From NCBI GenBank assembly GCA_002423105.1, contig DIUT01000003.1, positions 1 to 56,686 of the forward strand: a DNA stretch of 56,686 nucleotides, in the 5' to 3' direction. Position numbers and translations under genes: made by a program. Below, in pieces: positions 39,356 through 48,311 of the stretch. The notes below the pieces were generated by a model, which was not told where the DNA came from, searched no databases, and worked only from the letters and a program-made list of their open reading frames with translations. The stretch is from Geobacter sp. UBA6151. GTDB lineage: Bacteria; Desulfobacterota; Desulfuromonadia; Geobacterales; Pseudopelobacteraceae. Positions within the stretch are counted from its first letter, which is position 1. Each line of letters opens with the position of its first letter.

Positions 39356-39702
39356 ATCAACCTAAAAACGGCTTTTACTGCAGATTATGCAGAGTAAAAC
39401 AGAGGAAAAAACACAAAGTACTTTAACCTCTTTGGCTTGAGGGGTTAATTTGTTATCTGCTGTTTTTACTCAGTGAACCTCTGCGTCCTCTGTGGTGAAC
39501 TGCTTTTTACAGGATCAATTGCTTTGACTGGCGCTCTGTTCAGTTGTCAGTTTTTCAGCAGGTTAAAGGGGCGTTTACACTGCCCTGGCCACTAACCGCG
39601 TACTCCTGAAATCCCCCCTTTTCACTTGCCCTGTTACAAGGCGCTCTGCTATAGTTGCCCGTATTTTTCCGTGCCCACCTTTTCGGAAAGGAGAACCTTA
39701 TT
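39356..39702. repeat. Gap with an extragenic repeat and a promoter before the transducer gene
   Basis: No gene is seen. GAGTAAAACAG near 39391 faces an inverted near-copy, CTGTTTTTACTC near 39461-39473, and is followed by CCTCTGCGTCCTCTGTGG, which resembles an extragenic repeat common in many bacterial genomes. A candidate promoter (TTGCCC 39626-39631, 18 bp, TATAGT 39650-39655) faces the transducer gene. Confidence 0.5.
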
Positions 39703-41427
39703 GTGGAGCAGAACAGCTCCGGAGCAATCGGCTCCGGCATGACACTGCGCACCAGAATACTTCTTCTGTCGCTGTCCTCTGTTGTTTCCATCCTGCTTGT
39801 GGTTTTGCTGGGCGCCTTTGTATTGAGCGAAGTGCCGTTCACCGGGGTCATCAGAAGCAGAATGGTTCTGACATTTTCCATTGTTGTATTCCTCGTTGTC
39901 CTGAATATTATCCTTGCACTATATACCGCCAGATCAATTGTTACGCCGCTTCAAAGCTGCGTCACGTTTGCCGGGCAGTTGGCGGGCGGCTCCTTGAAAG
40001 ACCGTCTCTCTGTCAGTTGTGGCGGGGAAATTGGCGCGTTGGCGTCCACCATGAATACTCTGGCTGAAAACCTCCAGAGAATCGTCAGTCACGTAAACGA
40101 CACAACCGACGAACTGCATGCCATTGACCGCAATATTGAGCGGGCCGCGGGACAGGTGATAAATGCAACAGGGCTCCAGGAAGAGGCGGTTAACGAGACG
40201 TCTCGCACCGCTGAACTGATCAATAACTCCGTTGTCAGAATTTCCCAAGGTGTTGACCAACTGGCGGCCTCTGCCGGTGAGACGTCGTCCTCGATTCTGG
40301 AAATGGCCGCCAGTATTGAAGAGGTGGCCATCAATACCGATACGCTCGGCACCTCTGTGGATGAGGTCAGTTCATCGGTTATCCAGATGGCTGCTTCCAT
40401 TAAAGGTATTGGCACGAATATTACCAATCTTCTGGAGGCATCCAGCACCACTGCATCGTCGGTGGCGCAGATGGACGCTTCGATTCGCCAGGTTGAAAAA
40501 AGTGCCATGGATACCGCGGTCATATCGGAAACTGTCCGTTCGGACGCCGCCAATGGTTTGACCTCTGTGCAGGAAACCATTGCCGGGATGCAGGAGATCC
40601 GCAAGGCCTCCCGTATTACGGCCGAAGTGGTTGAGCATCTCTCCCTCCGGGTGCATGACATCGGGGCGATTCTGTCGGTGATCGATGAAGTGGCTGAGCA
40701 GACCAATCTGCTGGCCCTGAATGCCGCCATCATTGCCGCGCAGGCGGGAGAACAGGGTAAAGGTTTTGCGGTTGTTGCCGACGAAATCAAGGAACTTGCA
40801 GAGCGGACCTCGTCATCGACCCGCGAAATTTCTTCGGTGATCAACGGTGTCCAGGAAGAAACCGGTCGGGCGGTTGCGGCGATAAATCAAGCCGAGCTGG
40901 CGATTTCCGCTGGTGAGGAGCTTTCGGAGCGTTCTGGCGAGGCCCTTGAAAAAATTGTTGCGGGGGTGCAGCAGGCAGGGCTTCAGATCAGCGCCATTGC
41001 CCGGGCCACGGTTGAACAGGCCAAGGGCAGCCAGAATATCCGGGTGGCCATGGAGCAAGTGGAAGAGATGGTGGAGCAGATCGCCCTTTCCGCCAGAGAG
41101 CATGGCCGCGGCAGTGACATGATCACGTCGGCGGTGGAGCGGATGCGTGAAATGACCAGCCAGGTGCGCAGCTCCACCAGAGAACAAAGCCGGACCAGCG
41201 TCCTGATCGCCAAAGCCACCGAGGATGTTACCACCATGATCGAACGGATCAGGGAGGCCTCTTCGGATCAGGCGGTGCAAGGTCAGGCCGCTGAGCAGAT
41301 GATCGAAAATATCCGGATTGCCTCCAATGCGACATTTCAGGCGGCGCGGGTCGTGAACGGCGCCGTTGCTTCCCTGGCACGGCAGATTGACCAGCTTGAA
41401 AAAGAAATGTTTGGGTTCAAGGTATGA
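39703..41427 (+). CDS. Methyl-accepting chemotaxis-type transducer with minimal periplasmic loop
   Basis: 574 residues from a GTG at 39703, chosen because AAAGGAG precedes it. Two membrane segments (ILLLSLSSVVSILLVVLL and VLTFSIVVFLVVLNIILALY) are separated by only ~20 residues, so there is no periplasmic sensor. A HAMP domain is next, then a long coiled coil. The signalling hairpin is EQTNLLALNAAIIAAQAGEQ followed by GKGFAVVADEIKELAERTSS, with IIAAQAGE where IEAARAGE is usual. It may sense membrane or cytoplasmic state. Its stop overlaps trpA (ATGA), an odd pairing that would couple a signalling protein to tryptophan synthesis. Confidence 0.9.
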   Translation: MEQNSSGAIGSGMTLRTRILLLSLSSVVSILLVVLLGAFVLSEVPFTGVIRSRMVLTFSIVVFLVVLNIILALYTARSIVTPLQSCVTFAGQLAGGSLKDRLSVSCGGEIGALASTMNTLAENLQRIVSHVNDTTDELHAIDRNIERAAGQVINATGLQEEAVNETSRTAELINNSVVRISQGVDQLAASAGETSSSILEMAASIEEVAINTDTLGTSVDEVSSSVIQMAASIKGIGTNITNLLEASSTTASSVAQMDASIRQVEKSAMDTAVISETVRSDAANGLTSVQETIAGMQEIRKASRITAEVVEHLSLRVHDIGAILSVIDEVAEQTNLLALNAAIIAAQAGEQGKGFAVVADEIKELAERTSSSTREISSVINGVQEETGRAVAAINQAELAISAGEELSERSGEALEKIVAGVQQAGLQISAIARATVEQAKGSQNIRVAMEQVEEMVEQIALSAREHGRGSDMITSAVERMREMTSQVRSSTREQSRTSVLIAKATEDVTTMIERIREASSDQAVQGQAAEQMIENIRIASNATFQAARVVNGAVASLARQIDQLEKEMFGFKV

Positions 41428-42215
41428 AGAAGCGTATTGCCGGACAGTTGAGAAAGCTGCAAAAAAGTGGCCGGAAAGCCTTGGTAACCTTTATTACTGC
41501 CGGTGATCCGGATCTGGCAACCACGGCAAACCTGTTGCCGTTGCTGGAAAAGGCCGGGGCAGATGTTATCGAACTGGGCGTCCCCTTTTCCGATCCCATG
41601 GCTGACGGTCCCACCATCCAGCGTGCCTCGGAGCGCGCTCTTGCCTCAGGCGCCAACCTTGCCGGCGTCCTGGCCATGGTGCAGTCCGTACGTTCCACAG
41701 TGTCGGTGCCGATTGTCCTGATGGGCTACAGCAATCCGGTGTATGCCTACGGCTGGGAGCGGTTTGCGGCAGATGCTGCAACAGCGGGCGTTGACGGATT
41801 GCTGCTGGTGGATCTGCCGCCGGAAGAGGCTGACGAACTGTTGCCTGCTGTGCGCAAGGCCGGGCTGGATATGATCTTTCTGCTGACCCCCACCTCCGGC
41901 GCGGACAGGATTGCCCGGGTGAACCGCAACGGCAGCGGTTTTCTGTATTATGTCACCGTGACCGGTGTTACCGGAGCCCGGCAGAGTGTCTCAACAAGCC
42001 TGTCACAGGAACTGGCAGCGGTACGCAGCGCGGTCAGACTGCCGGTCATGGCCGGTTTTGGCATAGCAACCCCGGAGCAGGCAGCCCAGGTTGCTGCGGA
42101 TGCCGATGGTGTGGTGGTGGGCAGCGCCATAGTCAAGCTGTTCGAGCAGTATCAGGGCAAGCAGCTTCAGGATGCGGTTACGGATCTGGTCAGCAGTCTC
42201 AAACAAGGAATCTAA
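41424..42215 (+). CDS. trpA: Tryptophan synthase alpha subunit
   Basis: 263 residues. It cleaves indole-3-glycerol phosphate to indole and glyceraldehyde 3-phosphate and passes indole to TrpB. Motifs: ALVTFITAGDPD, VIELGVPFSDPMADGP (catalytic Glu in ELG and Asp in DPMADG), LLVDLPPEEA, GFLYYVTVTGVTGAR and MAGFGIATPEQA. The start overlaps the transducer stop by 4 bp. trpB is not in the window, so the usual trpBA pair is split or lies further away. accD follows after 20 bp. Confidence 0.97.
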   Translation: MKKRIAGQLRKLQKSGRKALVTFITAGDPDLATTANLLPLLEKAGADVIELGVPFSDPMADGPTIQRASERALASGANLAGVLAMVQSVRSTVSVPIVLMGYSNPVYAYGWERFAADAATAGVDGLLLVDLPPEEADELLPAVRKAGLDMIFLLTPTSGADRIARVNRNGSGFLYYVTVTGVTGARQSVSTSLSQELAAVRSAVRLPVMAGFGIATPEQAAQVAADADGVVVGSAIVKLFEQYQGKQLQDAVTDLVSSLKQGI

Positions 42216-42235
42216 CCTTCACAGAGGATACGGAC

Positions 42236-43084
42236 ATGAGCTGGTTTAAACGCGAAAAAACAGGAATTGAAAAGAGCAGCACCCATAATGTCAAGGTGCC
42301 GGAAGGGCTCTGGACCAAATGTCCGTCATGTAGTGAATCCCTGCTTTCCAAAGAAATCGAGGAAAACCTGCAGGTTTGCCCCAAGTGTGGCCACCACTAC
42401 CGGATTGCCCCCCGTAAGCGCCTCCAGGCGCTGTTGGATGACGGCACATGGCAGGAGTACGATGCCGCCATGACCTCTGTGGATTTCCTTGAATTCAAGG
42501 ACACCAAGGGCTACCAGGAGCGGATTGACGCCACCCTGGCCAAGGGCGGGTCGCGGGATGCGGTGATCTGTGTCGAGGGAGCCATTGAAGCCATTGCCGT
42601 GCAGGTTGCCATGTTCGACTTTTCCTTCATGGGCGGCAGCATGGGCAGCGTGGTGGGCGAGAAGATCACCCGTTCCATCGAGCGTGGGCTGGAGAAAAAA
42701 CAGCCGGTCATCGTTATTTCGGCATCCGGCGGTGCCCGTATGCAGGAGTCGATCCTGTCGCTCATGCAGATGGCGAAAACTTCGGCTGCCCTGGCAAAGC
42801 TGAAAGCCGCCGGTATTCCCTTTCTTTCCATTCTGACCGATCCCACCACCGGTGGTGTTACGGCCAGCTTTGCCATGCTGGGGGACCTGAATATTGCCGA
42901 GCCGAAAGCGTTGATCGGCTTTGCCGGTCCCCGGGTGATCGAGCAGACCATCCGCCAGAAACTGCCGGAAGGGTTCCAGCGTTCCGAATATCTGCTGGAC
43001 CATGGCATGGTTGATATGATTGTGCCCCGCACCGAGATGCGTGCCACCGTGGGAAGCGTTCTGGCCATGCTGACCAAGCGCTAA
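42236..43084 (+). CDS. accD: Acetyl-CoA carboxylase carboxyltransferase subunit beta
   Basis: 282 residues. N-terminal zinc ribbon CPSCSES...CPKCGHHY, then the carboxyltransferase fold with GSMGSVVGEKITR, ISASGGARMQE, SILTDPTTGGVTASFAMLGD and FAGPRVIEQTI. With AccA it transfers CO2 from biotin (AccB) to acetyl-CoA in fatty-acid synthesis; its biotin ligase is encoded in the same window (birA). AGAGGA lies upstream. The next gene, folC, starts 3 bp after the stop. Confidence 0.97.
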   Translation: MSWFKREKTGIEKSSTHNVKVPEGLWTKCPSCSESLLSKEIEENLQVCPKCGHHYRIAPRKRLQALLDDGTWQEYDAAMTSVDFLEFKDTKGYQERIDATLAKGGSRDAVICVEGAIEAIAVQVAMFDFSFMGGSMGSVVGEKITRSIERGLEKKQPVIVISASGGARMQESILSLMQMAKTSAALAKLKAAGIPFLSILTDPTTGGVTASFAMLGDLNIAEPKALIGFAGPRVIEQTIRQKLPEGFQRSEYLLDHGMVDMIVPRTEMRATVGSVLAMLTKR

Positions 43085-43087
43085 GCT

Positions 43088-44374
43088 GTGTCGGTTTCGG
43101 ATCGGCTGGCAAGGATATTCGGTCGCCGTCGTTTTGCCATGAAGCCGGGAACAGAGCGGATCAGCGGGCTTCTGGCCCGCTTGGGACATCCGGAGCGCGC
43201 ATTTTCCTCAATACATGTTGTCGGCACCAATGGCAAGGGTTCAACCGCATCATTTCTTTCCGCCATACTGACTGCTGCCGGATGCAGTACCGGCTTGTTC
43301 ACCTCTCCCCATCTGATTGACTATTGCGAGAGATTTCAGGTGAACGGTATCCAGATCGCTCCGGATATTCTGGAACAGCAGATTGACCGGGTGCTAACCC
43401 TGGCAGATCCTGAAGACACCTTTTTCGAATTGACCACCGCGTTGGCCTGCTGCCACTTTGCCGATAGCGGTGTCAGGATCGCCATCCTTGAGGCTGGTAT
43501 GGGTGGCCGCGCTGATGCCACCGCAGCGGTGCGAGCTTGTTGCACCTTGATTACGCCGGTTTCCCTGGATCACTGCCAGTGGCTGGGAACAACGCTGGCA
43601 GATATCGCCGCAGAAAAGGTGGCCATTGCCGAGCCCGGCACCATGGTTATCTCCGCCAGCCAGAGTCAGGCTGCCCATGCCGCCATTGCTGCTCACTGCT
43701 GGGATGGCGCACAGACACTGCTCTGTGCGGGTGAGGATTTTCAGGCTGTTTGGGAGCCGGATGGCACGTTGTGCTACATTGACGGCGATTTCCGGCTGTC
43801 CGGCCTGACTCCGGGCATACCGGGCCGCTATCAGGCTGAGAATGCCGCTCTTGCCATTGCGGCGGCACGGCGGTTGTCTGAAAAAACTCGTCTGCGTCTG
43901 GAAACGGAGCGGATCCGGGCCGGAATTGCCGCTGCCAGTTGGCCGGGACGGATGGAGTTGATTCCCCTGGAAAACGATGTCCGGTTGCTTCTTGATGGAG
44001 CCCATAACCCAGCCGGGGCCCTGGCTCTGGCCGATGCGCTGTGCATGTATGACCGGCGCAGGCTGATCCTGCTTCTGGGGATGATGGAGGATAAGGATCT
44101 GGATGGCATCATTTCGCCACTGGTGCCGTTGGCTGAACGGATCCATACGGTTGCTCCGGGCCAGGAACGGGCCATGCCCGCGCAGTTGCTGGCCTTGGAA
44201 TGCAGAAAACTGGGTGGCGCCGCCACCGCGCAGGGGTCTGTTGCCGAAGGATTGGCAGCCGCCCGTGCAGAGGCAGACCCGGGAGACCTGCTGGTGGTTG
44301 CCGGATCTCTGTTTACCGTGGGAGAGGTCAAAGCTGCCCTTGCCGGACAGATGAGTGAAGCGGTGCGCGGGTAA
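43088..44374 (+). CDS. folC: Folylpolyglutamate synthase / dihydrofolate synthase
   Basis: 428 residues from a GTG at 43088, the first possible start after accD; the KPGTERISGLL opening matches the family N-terminus, which supports it. P-loop HVVGTNGKGSTASF, then FTSPHLIDYCERF, ILEAGMGGRADAT and LDGAHNPAGA. It adds glutamate to dihydropteroate and folates with ATP. accD-folC adjacency is common in bacteria. The ribosome site is not obvious, so translation may be coupled to accD. Confidence 0.95.
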   Translation: MSVSDRLARIFGRRRFAMKPGTERISGLLARLGHPERAFSSIHVVGTNGKGSTASFLSAILTAAGCSTGLFTSPHLIDYCERFQVNGIQIAPDILEQQIDRVLTLADPEDTFFELTTALACCHFADSGVRIAILEAGMGGRADATAAVRACCTLITPVSLDHCQWLGTTLADIAAEKVAIAEPGTMVISASQSQAAHAAIAAHCWDGAQTLLCAGEDFQAVWEPDGTLCYIDGDFRLSGLTPGIPGRYQAENAALAIAAARRLSEKTRLRLETERIRAGIAAASWPGRMELIPLENDVRLLLDGAHNPAGALALADALCMYDRRRLILLLGMMEDKDLDGIISPLVPLAERIHTVAPGQERAMPAQLLALECRKLGGAATAQGSVAEGLAAARAEADPGDLLVVAGSLFTVGEVKAALAGQMSEAVRG

Positions 44375-44430
44375 CGACAATGTTTTGGCTGGCGATGAAA
44401 AAACCAGCGGACAAGGGGAGAGGCAATTTG

Positions 44431-46515
44431 ATGGTGAGGATGTTTGCCTGTTTGGTCATGGTGCTGCTGTTTGTGCCGTCAATGCTGTGTGCCGCAGAGC
44501 AGCCAGGCGCGCCCGGTATGGTAATCCGGGCGGACCGGATGACCCATCAGGAGGCCTCTGACCTGATCACTGCCACAGGTGCGGTGCAGATAACCTGGCA
44601 GGATATGCTGCTGACCTCTGACCAGGCCACCTATAACCGGACCAGTAAAATGATGACCGCCCAGGGCAATGTGGTGATGGTCAAGTCTGGCGACAGCATG
44701 CGCGGCGACTTCCTGGTACTGGACACTGAGACCGGGCGGGCCGAAATGGAAAATGGCCGTATCTTCATGACGCAGGGTAATTTCCGTATCGATGGCAGGC
44801 AGATTGCCCGGACGGGTGATGATCAGTACGCCTTGAACAGTGGTAATCTGACCACCTGTGATGCTGAAGTTCCCAGCTGGAAGTTCGGGGCCAGTGAGAT
44901 GGATGTCACTGTGGAGGAGTATGCCACCGGCTCCCATGTCATTTTCTACGTCAAGGATGTGCCGGTTTTTTATTTCCCCTACATTATTTTGCCGGTAAAG
45001 CGTGAACGCCAGTCCGGCCTGCTCTTCCCCCGTTTCGGCAGATCTTCAAAGCGGGGCGAATTTCTGGAATTGCCAGTATACTGGGCAATTTCTCCCTCGC
45101 AGGAAGCCACCTTCAATCTGGATATTCAGACAAAACGTGGTGTCGGCCTGGGAGCCGACTATCGCTATCTTCGCTCACGTACCAGCGAGGGGTCTCTGGG
45201 TGGCTACATCATCCATGACAACAATGAGAAAAAGGCGCGTGGGCAACTGCTCCAGTTTCACAAGGAGCAGTTGCCTGACGACCTTTCCCTGATAACCAGC
45301 GTCAATTTTACCAGTGACCGCACCTTTTTGCAGGACTATGGCGACAAAAGTGGCGAATATAACCGCCAGTACTATGACTCACGGGTGGTGCTGACCAAAC
45401 ACTGGGATACCTGGATGACCGGAGCACAGGCCATCTATACCCAGGATTTTTATACCGGAAGCAATACCAGTACCTTGCAGCGTGCCCCGGAACTGTTTCT
45501 GCACGGTGTTCGTCAGGCAGTGCCGTTCATCCCTTCCCTCTGGTTTGACATGGATCTGCTGCTTACCAATTACTACCGTGAAAAAGGGATGCAGGGACAG
45601 CGTACAGCTCTGACTCCGCGCCTCTCCACCAGTCACAGTCTGTTTGGCGGACGATTTAATGCATCGGCCTATGGCGGTGCACAGATTCGTGCCTACAATA
45701 CGACCGAGGCTGCTGCTGGTATCAACGAGAAATCTGTGGTTGGCATTCCTGAATTCGGGGCGGAACTGAACAGCTCGTTGGGTCGCATTTATGACGGGCC
45801 GTTCCCGGGCATGAGCCGTGTGCGGCATGAATTGGTCCCTGCTGTCAGCTACAGCTACTCCATGAACAAGGATCAGACCGCATATCCTCAGTATGATCAA
45901 AGTGACCGGTCTCCCCATCTGAATCTGCTGCAATTTTCCCTTGCCAGTCACCTGGGCGGCAAAGTGCAGCGTGTCGAAGGACAAAAAGGGCCGGATGCCT
46001 ACCGGCATCTGCAGACGATCCGCCTGAGCCAGGGGTACAGTCTGAGTGGTGAGCGCTCCACCTTGCTGTCGGATACCGACACGGGCAAGCCGTGGTCCAC
46101 TACGGTCATTGAAAGTGAAACCTGGCTGCATCCCGGTTTCAGGCTGTTGCTTGATGCCGGGTACAACCCCTACCAGCGCAGGTTCTCCTCAACCGCACTT
46201 GGTGGCGATATCCTTGATGGCAGAGGAAACAGTCTGGGAGCCAGCTACCGGATGACCAGCCAGCAGGTCGAATATCTGGAAGGCCGCTTTGCGCTGGCCC
46301 TGCTCAAACCGGCGTACTTAAGCTATAGCAGTCGTTATTCCTTTGACAAGCAAGACTTTCTGGAGCACTTCGCCACGGTTGAATACCGCCACCAATGCTG
46401 GGGTATTTTTGCAACCTGGCGCGAGCGGCCCAACGACCGGTCCTGGACGATCAACTTCAATCTTGCGGGGCTGTTCAGTATCGGTAGCGGTCCTACTGCA
46501 GGTATAGCACGATGA
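44431..46515 (+). CDS. lptD: LPS-assembly protein LptD
   Basis: 694 residues from the ATG at 44431, after GGGGAGAGG; an upstream ATG at 44380 lacks a ribosome site. Signal peptide MVRMFACLVMVLLFVPSMLCA. The N-terminal OstA/LptA-like beta-jellyroll carries VIRADRMTHQEASDLITATG and the matching MTAQGNVVMV. The rest is an outer-membrane beta-barrel with frequent aromatic-ended strands (VFYFPYIILPVKRERQSGLL is the conserved hinge). It inserts lipopolysaccharide into the outer leaflet together with LptE. Cys at LTTCDAE and RHQCWGI could form the inter-domain disulfide. The stop overlaps the radical SAM gene by 4 bp. Confidence 0.92.
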   Translation: MVRMFACLVMVLLFVPSMLCAAEQPGAPGMVIRADRMTHQEASDLITATGAVQITWQDMLLTSDQATYNRTSKMMTAQGNVVMVKSGDSMRGDFLVLDTETGRAEMENGRIFMTQGNFRIDGRQIARTGDDQYALNSGNLTTCDAEVPSWKFGASEMDVTVEEYATGSHVIFYVKDVPVFYFPYIILPVKRERQSGLLFPRFGRSSKRGEFLELPVYWAISPSQEATFNLDIQTKRGVGLGADYRYLRSRTSEGSLGGYIIHDNNEKKARGQLLQFHKEQLPDDLSLITSVNFTSDRTFLQDYGDKSGEYNRQYYDSRVVLTKHWDTWMTGAQAIYTQDFYTGSNTSTLQRAPELFLHGVRQAVPFIPSLWFDMDLLLTNYYREKGMQGQRTALTPRLSTSHSLFGGRFNASAYGGAQIRAYNTTEAAAGINEKSVVGIPEFGAELNSSLGRIYDGPFPGMSRVRHELVPAVSYSYSMNKDQTAYPQYDQSDRSPHLNLLQFSLASHLGGKVQRVEGQKGPDAYRHLQTIRLSQGYSLSGERSTLLSDTDTGKPWSTTVIESETWLHPGFRLLLDAGYNPYQRRFSSTALGGDILDGRGNSLGASYRMTSQQVEYLEGRFALALLKPAYLSYSSRYSFDKQDFLEHFATVEYRHQCWGIFATWRERPNDRSWTINFNLAGLFSIGSGPTAGIAR

Positions 46516-47852
46516 GTAACCGGCGGGTTACCGCTCAGGCGCGTTCCCTTCCCCGTTTGGTGTATGCGGACAGTCAGGGGCGGATTTATGACCATCCGGC
46601 GCTGACCATGGCTGCCATGAACGGACCGCAGGCGGTCCTGCCGGACGGGATCGAGCTGATTCCCCTGCCTGAGGGAAGCCGTCTTTTCACCATTCCGGAT
46701 ACGCCGCCCGTTGCCTGGGACAGTCGCACGGGACGCTTCATTACCGTGGAAAAAGCTCCCGGAGTCCGTGGTGCGGTGCAAGCGGTTTCCGCCTTCATGG
46801 CTCCCGGTTATGCCCGTACCCTGCTTCCGGCCTGCGATTACGGGCAAAAACAGGTGCACCTGCCGCTCTGGTCATACACTGCGGTTGGCTGGGACGAGCA
46901 GCGGGACTGTTTCGTGGTTGCGGCAACGCAGGTGGATGATAATCAGAACTGGAATCCGGTCAACTATGACGACCGTACGTTGGAGCCCCTGGTGCGGCAG
47001 CGCCTGCGGGAGATACCGGATAACCGTCTGCTGGAGCAGTTGTCCCGTTGCGCCATAGATTATCATTGCTTTGCTGCAAAGAATCTGTTCTATCGCCGTT
47101 GGGAAGCTCCGCTGCCAACGTCACCGGTCTGCAATTCCGCCTGTCTTGGCTGCATCAGTCTGCAACCTTCGGAATGCTGTCCCGCCAATCATGACCGGAT
47201 CAGTTTCGTACCCACGCCGGAAGAGATCGTTGAAGTGGCGTTGCCCCATCTGGAACAGGCACCGGAGCCGATCGTCTCCTTTGGACAGGGCTGCGAAGGG
47301 GACCCGATCCTGCAGGCTCCCACCGTTGCCGAGGCGGTACGTCGGCTGAAGGCCGCCACATCCCGCGGCACGGTCAACTTCAACTCCAACGGTTCCCTGC
47401 CGGAGCGTGTACAGGAGCTGTGCGACGTCGGCATGGATTCGTTCCGTTTCTCGCTGAATTCGGTGCTTGAAGAACGCTACAACGCTTACTACCGTCCCAA
47501 AGGTTACAGCTTTGCCGATGTGACCAGGTCACTGGGCATTGCCAAGAAAGCCGGACGTTTCACCATGATCAATTATCTGATCTCGCCCGGTGTCAGCGAT
47601 GCTCCGGAGGAGGTGGAAACCCTGCTGGATTTTGTGGCGAAAACCGGTGTGGACCTGATACAGATGCGTAATCTCTCCATTGATCCGCACTACTATAACC
47701 AGGCAATGGCGGTGAAAGGCAAAGGCATCGGTATCTACAATCTGCTGCAACGCCTGAAAAAAGAATTTCCACGGTTGCAGTTCGGTTATTACAATCGCAC
47801 CAGAGAGAATTTTTACCCGCCCGGCTTTGAACAAGGCTGGCCCATAGCCTGA
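46512..47852 (+). CDS. Radical SAM protein of unknown substrate
   Basis: 446 residues. The cluster motif CNSACLGC (CxxxCxxC, ~200-210) is in a central radical SAM barrel, with IVSFGQGCEGDP (GGE-like SAM-contact region) and FNSNGSLPERVQEL. An N-terminal region of ~190 residues without Cys clusters has no family I recognise. ATGA overlap with lptD implies co-expression. No SPASM-like extra cluster is evident at the C-terminus, although LQPSECCPAN just after the cluster adds two more Cys. The function is unknown. Confidence 0.82.
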   Translation: MSNRRVTAQARSLPRLVYADSQGRIYDHPALTMAAMNGPQAVLPDGIELIPLPEGSRLFTIPDTPPVAWDSRTGRFITVEKAPGVRGAVQAVSAFMAPGYARTLLPACDYGQKQVHLPLWSYTAVGWDEQRDCFVVAATQVDDNQNWNPVNYDDRTLEPLVRQRLREIPDNRLLEQLSRCAIDYHCFAAKNLFYRRWEAPLPTSPVCNSACLGCISLQPSECCPANHDRISFVPTPEEIVEVALPHLEQAPEPIVSFGQGCEGDPILQAPTVAEAVRRLKAATSRGTVNFNSNGSLPERVQELCDVGMDSFRFSLNSVLEERYNAYYRPKGYSFADVTRSLGIAKKAGRFTMINYLISPGVSDAPEEVETLLDFVAKTGVDLIQMRNLSIDPHYYNQAMAVKGKGIGIYNLLQRLKKEFPRLQFGYYNRTRENFYPPGFEQGWPIA

Positions 47853-47855
47853 ATG

Positions 47856-47890
47856 CACAAAAGGCCCGTCGGAGTGACGAGCCTTTTGTG
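47856..47890. terminator. Terminator between radical SAM and cytochrome genes
   Basis: CACAAAAGGC and GCCTTTTGTG form a perfect 10-bp stem, with a CGTC/GACG extension towards the loop. It lies between convergent genes and can serve both. Confidence 0.8.
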
Positions 47891-47912
47891 GTTGCGGGGT
47901 AGGTGCCAAAGG

Positions 47913-48218
47913 TTATTTGAGGCCTTTCATATACGTCAGCAGCGCGCTCATGTCGTTCTTGGGAAGCGTTGCAAAGGCAGGCATGGTGGAGTTGGCATTG
48001 CTCTTCTTGGGATTGATCAGCTTCTCACGCAACTGGGGCTCAGCCATCTTGCCGCTGATTTTACTCAGGTCAGGCCCGATGGCACCCCCCTTACCCTTTA
48101 CCTTGTGGCACATTGCGCACTTCTGGTTAAATACTTTTTCACCGGCGCTCTCTGCAAATGCCGCACTTGCCAGCAGCACCGCAAGCCCAAGGACCGATAG
48201 TGACAGGACGTGCTTCAT
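47913..48218 (-). CDS. Small secreted monohaem cytochrome c
   Basis: 101 residues from the ATG at 48218 (AAAGGAG upstream). Signal peptide MKHVLSLSVLGLAVLLASAAFA; haem site CAMCH at the N-terminal end of the mature domain; Met ligand in NSTMPAFA. This is the class I layout of small periplasmic electron carriers. The surrounding KGKGGAIGPDLSKISGK is typical. It probably shuttles electrons in the periplasm. It is transcribed divergently from hemW. Confidence 0.93.
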   Translation of the reverse strand: MKHVLSLSVLGLAVLLASAAFAESAGEKVFNQKCAMCHKVKGKGGAIGPDLSKISGKMAEPQLREKLINPKKSNANSTMPAFATLPKNDMSALLTYMKGLK

Positions 48219-48311
48219 GGGAATGCTCTCCTTTGAATTCAGATGGTTGTTTACGTGGGCCGATACTATCACCGGTTGTCCGGTGATGCAACCGGCTCCT
48301 TGCTCGCGCTG

